A stretch of DNA of 12,618 nucleotides from Pedobacter sp. (GTDB lineage Bacteria; Bacteroidota; Bacteroidia; Sphingobacteriales; Sphingobacteriaceae): assembly GCA_030149995.1 (NCBI GenBank), contig JASLGV010000375.1, positions 1 through 12,618 on the forward strand, read 5' to 3'. This document shows, piece by piece, positions 6,425 through 12,618 of this stretch (position 1 is its first letter; each line of letters starts with the position of its first letter). The notes under the pieces are model-generated. The model was not told the DNA's origin, made no database searches, and saw only the letters and a program-made list of their open reading frames with translations. A program made the position numbers and the translations under genes.

Positions 6425-7741
6425 ATGAAAAAAAGTATTTTATTGATAATTACGCTTCTTTTTACCACCACAGCTTTTTCACAAAATGTGATCAGTTTAT
6501 TTAATGCTGCCAATCAGTTCTTTGATTTGATGCAGGCAGAGAAATTCTCTGAAGCGCATAATTTATTTGATAGTGAGGTTAAAACGAAAATTTCTGAAGA
6601 GGATCTGAAGAAATTATGGTCAGACCTGGCAGCAAAGTACGGCAAATCAGACGCATTTGATGCGGTTCAAAGCAAGGTGCAGGGCGAATTCTTTTCTGTA
6701 ACCGTAGAAGGTAAATTTGCGCATGGTGATCAGAACTTTATTTTAGGTTTCAACAAAGCTGAAAAAATTGTGGGCCTTTTTCTGGCACCGAGCAGAAGTG
6801 CTTCTAATTATGTAAAACCATCTTATGCAGATACCAACCTGTATAAAGAGCAATCTGTGTATATAGGGCCTGCCAAGAGCCAGCTGGCAGCCATTATTAC
6901 CATCCCTAAAAATGTTAAGAACTTCCCGGTTGTGGTGTTTGTACATGGATCAGGGCCAGGAGATATGGACGAAAGTGTTGGAGCTAATAAACCATTTAAG
7001 GATATGGCCGCAGGTTTAGCTGCACAAGGAATTGGTTCTTTGCGTTATGTAAAGAGAACGTTGATTTACCCGAATGATTTTACAGGCGCCTTTACGGTTA
7101 AGGAAGAGGTTTTGAACGATGCCCTTGCAGCCATCACACAGGCTAAAACCATCCAGGGAGCAGATGTAAAAAAGATTTTTCTTTTTGGACATAGTTTAGG
7201 TGGCATGCTTGCTCCACGTATAGCCAATCTTTCGCCAGACCTGGCAGGAATTATACTTGCTGCTGCTCCGGCAAGAAAATTGAGTGATATAATTATCGAA
7301 CAGAACAAATATATGTTCGAACGTTCCAAAGATACTTCAGAAGTAAATAAAGGCCGTTTGGAAGAAGCCATTCAAGAAATTAGTAAAGCAAATATTACCA
7401 GTTTAGGCACTCTGAAACCAGATTCAAGTATTCTGGGTTTACCGGCAAGTTATTGGGTTGATCTGAACGTAAACAACCAGGTGGCAGATGCCAAGAAAAT
7501 TGTAAAACAGAAAATATTCGTTATACAAGGTGGAAACGATATTCAGGTGAGCAAAACCGATTACGATCTGTGGGATGCGGCCTTAAACAAAAAGAAAAAC
7601 GTTACCCTTAAATACTATCCTGAATTGAATCACCTGTTAAGTCCGCAAACAGAAAAAACCACTTCAGAACAGTATCAGGTTCCTGTAAGTGTATCGGAAG
7701 GACTTATAAAGGATATTGCTGCCTGGATCAAAGCAAAATGA
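6425..7741 (+). CDS. Exported alpha/beta hydrolase with DUF3887-like N-terminal domain
   Basis: A 438-residue protein. ATG at 6425 gives a clean signal peptide (MKKSILLIITLLFTTTAFSQ, cut near 18-20). Residues about 25-120 form a small alpha+beta domain like DUF3887 (a helix FFDLMQAEKFSEAHNLFD followed by antiparallel strands). From about 150 comes an alpha/beta hydrolase: VVVFVHGSGPGD (169-180) with the oxyanion HGSGP, the nucleophile elbow GHSLGG with S257, GGNDIQV with the likely acid D372, and ELNHLL with H403, so the Ser-Asp-His triad looks complete. Relatives are annotated as S33-like serine peptidases, acyl hydrolases or esterases; the substrate cannot be told. It acts in the periplasm or outside. 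It has its own promoter candidate and is followed, 32 bases after the stop, by a hairpin that runs into the next gene. Confidence 0.9.
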   Translation: MKKSILLIITLLFTTTAFSQNVISLFNAANQFFDLMQAEKFSEAHNLFDSEVKTKISEEDLKKLWSDLAAKYGKSDAFDAVQSKVQGEFFSVTVEGKFAHGDQNFILGFNKAEKIVGLFLAPSRSASNYVKPSYADTNLYKEQSVYIGPAKSQLAAIITIPKNVKNFPVVVFVHGSGPGDMDESVGANKPFKDMAAGLAAQGIGSLRYVKRTLIYPNDFTGAFTVKEEVLNDALAAITQAKTIQGADVKKIFLFGHSLGGMLAPRIANLSPDLAGIILAAAPARKLSDIIIEQNKYMFERSKDTSEVNKGRLEEAIQEISKANITSLGTLKPDSSILGLPASYWVDLNVNNQVADAKKIVKQKIFVIQGGNDIQVSKTDYDLWDAALNKKKNVTLKYYPELNHLLSPQTEKTTSEQYQVPVSVSEGLIKDIAAWIKAK

Positions 7742-7773
7742 TAAATTAACCTGCAGAAAAACAAAACGTATTA

Positions 7774-7812
7774 AAAACGGTTAGGAATATAAATCATCCT
7801 GACCGTTTTTTT
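7774..7812 (+). terminator. Terminator-like hairpin abutting the next start codon
   Basis: AAAACGGTTAGGA (7774-7786) pairs with TCCTGACCGTTTT (7797-7809), 13 bp with one T-G wobble, around a 10-base AT-rich loop. A run of seven T ends at 7812, and the ATG of the YihY-like gene begins at 7813. It has all parts of an intrinsic terminator for the hydrolase gene, yet leaves no leader for the next gene. Confidence 0.82.
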
Positions 7813-8751
7813 ATGAACAAGAAAAAAATAACTTTAAAAAATCTGTGGCAAGTTTTGAAAGCTACTTTTGATGGTTTCGGAGATCATAAAGTAACCAAAC
7901 TCAGTGGTTCCCTTGCTTATTATACCGTGTTTTCGATGGCGCCTTTGCTGGTGGTCATCATATCACTCTGTGGCATATTTTTGGGACAGGAGGCGGCAGA
8001 AGGGAAGGTTTATGCCGAACTGACCGGTTTTTTAGGTAAAGATACCGCCTTACAGCTGCAACAGATCATTAAAAATGCATCGTTGAACGGTAAAAGTAAT
8101 ATTGCCTTTATTATTGGAGTGGTAACCTTGCTGATTGGTGCCACAACTATATTTGGCGATATACAGGATTCCATTAACACGATATGGGGGCTAAAACCTA
8201 AACCCAAAAAGAGCTGGATAAAATTGCTCCAAAACCGTTTTCTTTCTTTTTCGGTTATCATAAGCCTTGGTTTTTTATTACTTGTTTCGCTTTCTGTAAC
8301 GGCTGTTTTAGATACTTTTAACCACCGGCTGCAGGCGCGCTTTGCCGATGTATCGGTGGTATTTTTTTACATCCTTAACCAGGTGATTACCCTGGCCGTT
8401 GTTTCGCTGATTTTTGGTGTTATTTTTAAAGTACTGCCCGATGCGGTTATAAAATGGCGCGATGTAGCTGCGGGGTCTATTGTAACAGCCTTGCTTTTTA
8501 TGGTCGGTAAGTTTGGCATTTCGCTGTACATTGGTCAAAGCAATGTTGGCAGTACTTATGGCGCCGCAGGATCGCTGGTGGTATTGCTCCTCTGGACTTA
8601 TTACTCGGCTATTATTTTATATGTGGGCGCCGAATTTACCAAGGCTTATGCCGTAGCTTTTGGCTCAGAGATTCGCCCGGCACATTATGCCGTTACAACC
8701 AAAGAGGTTGAAATAGAAACCGGCAACCGCTCTGTGCAGGATAATAATTAA
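7813..8751 (+). CDS. YihY/BrkB-family inner membrane protein
   Basis: A 312-residue protein of the YihY/virulence factor BrkB family (formerly also called ribonuclease BN by mistake). Six membrane segments are visible: about 33-57, 97-117, 144-168, 180-206, 217-240 and 251-275. Family marks are SLAYYTVFSMAPLL (33-46), INTIWGLKP (121-129), FKVLPD (205-210) and GAAGSLVVLLLWTYYSA (250-266), followed by GAEFTKAYA (272-280). The C-terminal 30 residues are hydrophilic. The molecular role is unsettled; a transport or lipid-related function has been proposed for relatives. The ATG at 7813 is the only early start, since the next in-frame Met is residue 42 inside the first helix, but it directly follows a terminator U-run. 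Expression may therefore depend on read-through from the hydrolase gene. Confidence 0.92.
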   Translation: MNKKKITLKNLWQVLKATFDGFGDHKVTKLSGSLAYYTVFSMAPLLVVIISLCGIFLGQEAAEGKVYAELTGFLGKDTALQLQQIIKNASLNGKSNIAFIIGVVTLLIGATTIFGDIQDSINTIWGLKPKPKKSWIKLLQNRFLSFSVIISLGFLLLVSLSVTAVLDTFNHRLQARFADVSVVFFYILNQVITLAVVSLIFGVIFKVLPDAVIKWRDVAAGSIVTALLFMVGKFGISLYIGQSNVGSTYGAAGSLVVLLLWTYYSAIILYVGAEFTKAYAVAFGSEIRPAHYAVTTKEVEIETGNRSVQDNN

Positions 8752-8818
8752 TTTAATGCTATGCCTTCGAGAGATATCCACAGGAAATTGAGCCGAATTT
8801 TATAAAGTTCGATATTAA

Positions 8819-8850
8819 TTGTAATAATAGAGGTTGTATAAATATATTTG
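8819..8850 (+). promoter_or_regulatory. Bacteroidota promoter for kduI-kduD
   Basis: TATATTTG (8843-8850) fits TAnnTTTG exactly and TTG at 8819-8821 lies 21 bases upstream, a good -33/-7 pair. The predicted transcript start is near 8857, about 60 bases before the kduI ATG. It is the best promoter in the window. Confidence 0.65.
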
Positions 8851-8917
8851 CGTTTCACATTTTACCTGTATGCAGAATACCGGGAAAACCAAATAGTTAC
8901 ACCTCAATTTTTAACCA

Positions 8918-9760
8918 ATGAACAATACATTTGAAAGCCGTTACGCTCAAAGTCCGAATGAAGTAAAACAAATGGATACCGCCACCCTAAGAAGTAATTT
9001 TTTAATTGAAAATATCTTTGGCGCCAATCAGGTAAATTTAACTTTATCACATTTCGACAGGTATATTGTGGGCGGTGCCATGCCGGTAGGAGAAAAGATC
9101 GCATTGCCAAATCCAGACGATTTAAAGGCAACTTACTTTTTAGAGCGTCGCGAACTTGGAATTATTAATGTTGGGGGTAAGGCGATTGTAACAGCCGATG
9201 GCGAGCATTTTGAACTTGAATTTAAAGAAGCACTTTACATCGGACAGGGAACCCGAGAGGTCTTTTTTGAGTCGGCAGATGAAACTAATCCGGCCAAATT
9301 ATATATTAACTCAGCCCCGGCACACCGCAACTATCCAACAAAGAAAGTAACGAAAAATGAAGCTGAAATTGTGGAACTTGGAAGTGCGGCAACGGCCAAC
9401 CATCGCATTATCAATAAATTATTGGTTAACAGTGTGCTGCCTACCTGTCAGTTACAGATGGGTATGACCGAACTTAAGTCAGGTAGCGTTTGGAATACCA
9501 TGCCAGCACATACGCACGACAGAAGGATGGAGGCTTATTTTTATTTTGAAGTTCCGGAAGGGCAGAGTGTATGCCATTTTATGGGCCAGCCACAAGAAAC
9601 CCGTCACATCTGGATGCAGAATAATGAAGCTGTAATTTCGCCAAACTGGTCTATTCACTCGGGAGCAGGAACCAGTAACTATACGTTTATCTGGGGCATG
9701 GCGGGCGAAAACCTTGATTATGGTGATATGGACCATTGTAAGATTACTGAATTAAAATAA
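8918..9760 (+). CDS. kduI: 5-dehydro-4-deoxy-D-glucuronate isomerase (DKI isomerase)
   Basis: A 280-residue cytoplasmic cupin enzyme that turns 5-keto-4-deoxyuronate, formed from unsaturated uronates released by pectin or other uronan lyases, into 3-deoxy-D-glycero-2,5-hexodiulosonate. The full length matches the family. The zinc site is intact: MPAHTHDRRMEAYFYF carries H198, H200 and E205, and SIHSGAGTSNYTFIWGM carries H247, the same numbers as in the E. coli enzyme. The N-terminal FESRYAQSPNEVKQMDT and 'FDRYIVGGAMP' are also typical. ATG at 8918 lies about 60 bases after the predicted transcript start. kduD follows after 38 bases, so the two form an operon for consecutive steps. No lyase, SusCD pair or KDG kinase is nearby, so the pair is separate from any uronan-degrading cluster in this window. 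Confidence 0.97.
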   Translation: MNNTFESRYAQSPNEVKQMDTATLRSNFLIENIFGANQVNLTLSHFDRYIVGGAMPVGEKIALPNPDDLKATYFLERRELGIINVGGKAIVTADGEHFELEFKEALYIGQGTREVFFESADETNPAKLYINSAPAHRNYPTKKVTKNEAEIVELGSAATANHRIINKLLVNSVLPTCQLQMGMTELKSGSVWNTMPAHTHDRRMEAYFYFEVPEGQSVCHFMGQPQETRHIWMQNNEAVISPNWSIHSGAGTSNYTFIWGMAGENLDYGDMDHCKITELK

Positions 9761-9798
9761 TTGCAACCACAATCTATTATAAACCTACAAACAAAAGA

Positions 9799-10566
9799 AT
9801 GTCTTTAAACATATTTGAATTAAAAGGGAAAACAGCACTGGTAACCGGTTGTAAAAGGGGAATTGGTAAAGCCATGGCACTGGCCCTTGCAGCGGCGGGT
9901 GCCGATATTATCGGTGTATCGGCCAGCCTGGAACTGGAAAACAGTGAAGTAGAAAAAGAAGTGCTGGCCCTTGGCCGGAAATTTTATGCTTATCAGTGCG
10001 ACTTCAGTAAGCGCGAAAGCATTACCCATTTTATTAAAGAGGTAAAGGCCGTACATCCGGTTATTGATATCTTAATTAACAACGCCGGCACCATTCTGCG
10101 CAAACCAATTGCAGAGCATCCGGACGAATTCTGGGATGAAGTAATTGCGGTAAATCAAACAGCACCTTTTATCTTAACAAGAGAAATTGGGAAAGAAATG
10201 GTTGCCCGCGGATCGGGTAAAATTATTTTTACGGCGTCTTTGCTTTCCTTTCAGGGCGGTATTACCGTACCCGGTTATGCAGCCAGTAAGGGTGCTATTG
10301 CAGCTTTAACCAAAGCTTTTGCCAACGAGTGGGCATCTAAAGGGGTAAATGTGAATGCCATTGCACCGGGTTATATTGCTACAGATAATACCTCTGCATT
10401 GCGCGCCGATGAAGATCGGAGTAAATCTATTTTAGACCGGATTCCGGCAGGCAGGTGGGGAACACCCGAAGATTTTACCGGGCCAACAGTCTTTTTATCT
10501 TCTAAAGCAAGTGATTACGTTCATGGTACCATCTTAACCGTTGATGGTGGCTGGATGGGTAGATAG
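9799..10566 (+). CDS. kduD: 2-dehydro-3-deoxy-D-gluconate 5-dehydrogenase (SDR family)
   Basis: A 255-residue classical short-chain dehydrogenase that reduces 3-deoxy-D-glycero-2,5-hexodiulosonate with NAD(P)H to 2-keto-3-deoxygluconate, the step after KduI. The Rossmann motif TGCKRGIG is at 16-23, NNAG at 94-97, N119 in AVNQ, the catalytic Ser 147 in TASLLSF, and Y160/K164 in GYAASKGA. The KduD-like features are the opening FELKGKTALVTG, INNAGTILRKP (93-103) and the ending LTVDGGWMGR. The SDR family is certain; KduD rather than another sugar SDR rests on these details and on the adjacent kduI, which also implies co-transcription. ATG at 9799 fits the family start. The gene ends 61 bases from the convergent carbonic anhydrase gene. 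Confidence 0.95.
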   Translation: MSLNIFELKGKTALVTGCKRGIGKAMALALAAAGADIIGVSASLELENSEVEKEVLALGRKFYAYQCDFSKRESITHFIKEVKAVHPVIDILINNAGTILRKPIAEHPDEFWDEVIAVNQTAPFILTREIGKEMVARGSGKIIFTASLLSFQGGITVPGYAASKGAIAALTKAFANEWASKGVNVNAIAPGYIATDNTSALRADEDRSKSILDRIPAGRWGTPEDFTGPTVFLSSKASDYVHGTILTVDGGWMGR

Positions 10567-10572
10567 TTTTTA

Positions 10573-10608
10573 ATTTGTATTCGGTGTGTGTAAGCACCGA
10601 ATACAAAT
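10573..10608. terminator. Hairpin between convergent genes, probable two-way terminator
   Basis: ATTTGTATTCGGTG (10573-10586) and CACCGAATACAAAT (10595-10608) make a perfect 14-bp stem with an 8-base loop, between the kduD stop and the carbonic anhydrase stop. Neither side has a long T run, so it is not textbook for either strand, but its place between converging genes and its strength suggest it stops or stabilises both transcripts. Confidence 0.65.
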
Positions 10609-10627
10609 AAATCACTGAAAGCTATGT

Positions 10628-11254
10628 TTAATACAACTTATAGATTTCCATAATATTCTTTAAAATAGCGGTAAAATCTATTTTAAGATCTATTAAACGG
10701 CCGGTATGGATATCAAACACCCATCCATGTACGGTAAGGCCTCTTTCTATAACAGCTTCCTGCACGGCGGCTGTTTTAAGCAGGTTTACACATTGTTCCT
10801 GAACGTTTAATTCAACCAGTCGCTCGTAGCGTTTTTCTTCGTTTTCTATTGCGTTTAACTCATCTTTATGCAGGCGGTATACATCGCGGATGTTGCGAAG
10901 CCATGGATTTAAAATGCCCAGGTCTGCCGGCTGCATGGCTGCTTTTACACCACCACAGTTATAATGTCCGCATACCACAATGTGATTAACCTTTAAATGC
11001 CGTACCGCATAATTCAAAACGGTCATTACACTCAGGTCTACATTGTTTACCAGGTTGGCAACGTTTCTGTGTACAAATGCCTGTCCCGGCTGGATGCCCA
11101 TTAAATCTTCGGCGGTTACCCGGCTGTCAGAGCACCCTATGTATAAAAACTCCGGGCTTTGTCCTTTGGCTAAATTGGTAAAATACTCAGGGTCTATGGC
11201 GAGTTTTTCGGCAATCCACTTTTCGTTATTTTTAAAAACCTCTTCTACATTCAT
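10628..11254 (-). CDS. Beta-class carbonic anhydrase
   Basis: A 208-residue cytoplasmic zinc enzyme for the reversible hydration of CO2 to bicarbonate. The zinc ligands and catalytic pair are all present: C41, D43 and R45 in IGCSDSRV, and H97 and C100 in CGHYNCGGV. QPGQAFVHRNVANLV (55-69) and the C-terminal LTVHGWVFDIHTGRL are typical. The ATG at 11254 (MNVEEVFKNNEKW) gives the normal family start; the frame is open 27 residues further upstream to 11335, but that stretch overlaps the preceding gene and is unlike the family. It lies 31 bases after the FMN reductase-like gene on the same strand and probably shares its transcript. Conserved Asp and Arg next to Cys argue for a true enzyme and not a non-catalytic homologue. 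Confidence 0.96.
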   Translation of the reverse strand: MNVEEVFKNNEKWIAEKLAIDPEYFTNLAKGQSPEFLYIGCSDSRVTAEDLMGIQPGQAFVHRNVANLVNNVDLSVMTVLNYAVRHLKVNHIVVCGHYNCGGVKAAMQPADLGILNPWLRNIRDVYRLHKDELNAIENEEKRYERLVELNVQEQCVNLLKTAAVQEAVIERGLTVHGWVFDIHTGRLIDLKIDFTAILKNIMEIYKLY

Positions 11255-11285
11255 AATTAATTTAACATTTGTTGTTATACTAAAT

Positions 11286-11804
11286 TCAGTTGTTGTCGTG
11301 GGCGATAAAGCTAAAAAAAGATTTTCTGATTTCAATTATTTCAGCCTCTTCAATGTGCCGCTCTGCGTTGAAATAAAGATGGCCTTTATAGGACATGTCG
11401 AAGTAATTGGCTGTCATGTAAAAAGGCGCTGTAAATCCGTCGGGCAATTCGCCATCCGTTCCAACGGCAAGCAACTGCATGGTTTTATCTTTTAATTTCC
11501 GGCCGGTTTCCTGGTCTGCTGTTACCCAGTCCGTTAGCCTGTCTAAAAACTGTTTCATTCGTCCGCTCATGGAAAACCAGTATACAGGAGTAGCCAGTAA
11601 AATATGCGGATGATATAAGATTTCTTTGGCGAGGATTTTAAAAGAATCATCCTCCGGATATTGAGCGTTATAGTTATATGGCATTAAATGGTGTTCCACT
11701 AAATTAATTTGTGTACAGACCAATCCTTCGGTTAATTTGTTTATAACCTTTTGGGTATCTCCATTTAAACGCGCACTGCCATTGATAATTAAAAGTTCAG
11801 ACAT
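11286..11804 (-). CDS. NADPH-dependent FMN reductase-like flavoprotein
   Basis: A 172-residue protein with a flavodoxin-like fold. The first strand LLIING leads into the FMN phosphate loop NGSARLNGDT (8-17); the second signature ATPVYWFSMSGRMKQFLDR (71-89) is the flavin-ring binding segment seen in NAD(P)H-dependent FMN reductases and quinone or azo reductases. A third loop AVGTDGELPDGF (113-124) is also in the usual place. The protein is likely a cytoplasmic oxidoreductase using NAD(P)H; the electron acceptor is unknown. ATG at 11804 (MSELLI) is preferred over GTG at 11807. It sits between the START-domain gene (59 bases upstream) and carbonic anhydrase (31 bases downstream). Confidence 0.88.
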   Translation of the reverse strand: MSELLIINGSARLNGDTQKVINKLTEGLVCTQINLVEHHLMPYNYNAQYPEDDSFKILAKEILYHPHILLATPVYWFSMSGRMKQFLDRLTDWVTADQETGRKLKDKTMQLLAVGTDGELPDGFTAPFYMTANYFDMSYKGHLYFNAERHIEEAEIIEIRKSFFSFIAHDNN

Positions 11805-11863
11805 CACTTGAATAAGGGCTTTTAGATATCAACAACTTTTTTGCTCATAAGTTGAGCGGTTGA

Positions 11864-12511
11864 TCAATTTTTAATAAAAGCCAGCGTGGCATTTTTGTAT
11901 GGAGGTTGCTGGGATACTGATTTGAGCTTTTTCATAATCTGGTAAGGACCTTCAAGGGCAAAAAGATTAACGAGCCAGGCAGGTAAATTTCCGGCAGGAT
12001 CTACATGGATGTTATAGCTGATGCTAAGCTGCTCTGCCGGCAAAGGTGTAATTACCCATTTACCCACTGCTTCTGTAACCCTTACAATACCTTTTTTTTC
12101 TGGTGTGTATCCCTTTACAACAACCCCGTCTATTACAACAACCTTTGTTTGGGGATTTTGGGAAACCATTAGGTGCGTTACGAAGTCCCTGTTTTGTAAA
12201 GGCCAGGGCAAACTTACTTCCGAATAGTAATAAAGATCGGCTGGCGAAACCTGCTTAAGTAATGCACAGGATTTGGTGTGGTAAACCCAGTCTGGGGCTG
12301 CCTCTACATCTAAAATAAGGGCCGCCACCTGCGAGGCATTGGCTTTAAAAGTACATTCAGCCTTGATGGCCTTCACTTTTGAACCGGGTATAAAACTGCT
12401 GTAAATTTTAATGCCTTCCTTATCCAAAACAGGTTTCCATTCAGTCTGTGCCCAAATTGTAATACTGATTAAGGAAAATAGAAATAATGCCAATAATGGT
12501 TTTTTATACAT
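11864..12511 (-). CDS. Exported START-domain (lipid-binding-like) protein
   Basis: A 215-residue protein with a signal peptide (MYKKPLLALFLFSLISITIWA, cut near 21). The mature part is a START-like domain of the Bet v1-type helix-grip fold: WKPVLDKEGIKIYSSF (25-40) is a hallmark opening of START domains, followed by FKANASQVAALILDVEAAPDWV (55-76), SEVSLPWPLQNRDFVTH (97-113, the conserved 'W-P-x-x-x-R-D-F/Y' segment) and a C-terminal helix KKLKSVSQ. START domains bind lipids or other hydrophobic ligands in a closed pocket; bacterial exported members are poorly characterised. ATG at 12511 is three bases from the stop codon of the preceding Crp/Fnr-type regulator, so the two are almost certainly co-transcribed and possibly translationally coupled. 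Function is open. Confidence 0.87.
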   Translation of the reverse strand: MYKKPLLALFLFSLISITIWAQTEWKPVLDKEGIKIYSSFIPGSKVKAIKAECTFKANASQVAALILDVEAAPDWVYHTKSCALLKQVSPADLYYYSEVSLPWPLQNRDFVTHLMVSQNPQTKVVVIDGVVVKGYTPEKKGIVRVTEAVGKWVITPLPAEQLSISYNIHVDPAGNLPAWLVNLFALEGPYQIMKKLKSVSQQPPYKNATLAFIKN

Positions 12512-12514
12512 GAT

Positions 12515-12618
12515 TTATTGTTTGGATTGAACTTGTTTCAGGATGCGGTTAAAACTTCGTACAGAAATGCCCAGATAAGCAGCCATATCATCTTTTGAAA
12601 TGGATACCTGGGCTTCCT
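12515..12618 (-). CDS. Crp/Fnr-type transcriptional regulator, C-terminal end only
   Basis: Only the last 33 residues are inside the window, ending at the TAA in 12515-12517; the gene runs off the right edge. The piece reads EAQVSISKDDMAAYLG then ISVRSFNRILKQVQSKQ, a winged-helix end typical of Crp/Fnr regulators: a short strand, the first helix of the helix-turn-helix (DDMAAYLGIS) and the recognition helix (SVRSFNRILKQ) in the place of the usual 'S-R-E-T-V-S-R'. The Phe in place of Val/Thr and the polar FNR are common in Bacteroidota Crp-like regulators. The cyclic-nucleotide-like sensor domain is not visible. It leads directly into the START-domain gene with a three-base gap. An AraC or GntR regulator is less likely, given the pattern at the very C-terminus. 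Confidence 0.78.
   Translation of the reverse strand, partial: EAQVSISKDDMAAYLGISVRSFNRILKQVQSKQ

Noticed and set aside
11255..11335. N-terminal extension of carbonic anhydrase by 27 residues
   Set aside because: It overlaps the end of the upstream flavoprotein gene, is low-complexity (TTTT) and unlike the family; ATG at 11254 gives the standard start.
11043..11495. Plus-strand 150-residue open frame
   Set aside because: It is antisense to the well-supported carbonic anhydrase and flavoprotein genes, with no motif of its own.
1..12618. CRISPR array, tRNA, rRNA, insertion sequence, prophage or toxin-antitoxin genes
   Set aside because: No regularly spaced repeats, no transposase or integrase motifs, no RNA gene structures, and no small two-gene toxin cassettes were seen on either strand.

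Overview
The window looks like chromosomal DNA from a soil or freshwater Bacteroidota, most likely Sphingobacteriaceae (Pedobacter- or Mucilaginibacter-like). Three things suggest this. It carries a GH92 exo-alpha-mannosidase beside a LacI-type regulator and a ROK kinase. Several genes are preceded by the Bacteroidota promoter box TAnnTTTG and none by a Shine-Dalgarno purine run. The protein styles (DUF3887-hydrolase, LiaF-like membrane protein, KduI/KduD pair) also fit. The genus is an inference from style, not from a search.

Layout. (1) Positions 1-4651 are a sugar-catabolism locus on the plus strand: the tail of a LacI-family regulator, a 367-base spacer holding three TAAAACG-type operator candidates, then a ROK-family protein, a secreted HExxH 'basic secretory protein' peptidase and a secreted GH92 alpha-mannosidase, closed by a strong intrinsic terminator. 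The set suggests attack on mannosylated glycoproteins outside the cytoplasm, followed by intracellular sugar phosphorylation. (2) Positions 4808-6059 hold rpiA (ribose-5-phosphate isomerase) and a small four-helix membrane protein, ending in a terminator. (3) Positions 6060-8751 hold a 365-base regulatory spacer with hairpins, palindromes and a promoter, then an exported alpha/beta hydrolase with a DUF3887-like N-terminus and a YihY/BrkB membrane protein whose ATG directly follows a terminator-like hairpin. (4) Positions 8819-10566 hold a promoter and the kduI-kduD pair for 4-deoxy-5-ketouronate catabolism. (5) A 14-bp perfect hairpin separates these from a minus-strand block: end of a Crp/Fnr-type regulator, a secreted START-domain protein, an NADPH-dependent FMN reductase-like protein and a beta-carbonic anhydrase. 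In transcription order these have gaps of 3, 59 and 31 bases, so they may be one operon.

I see no phage, insertion sequence, CRISPR array, tRNA or rRNA. Most of the window is ordinary metabolism. The points worth a second look are the repeated operator-like sites before the ROK gene, a ROK protein without the family zinc motif, the peptidase/mannosidase/kinase grouping, the terminator fused to the yihY-like start codon, and the palindrome over the promoter region of the exported hydrolase. I found no convincing undescribed system.
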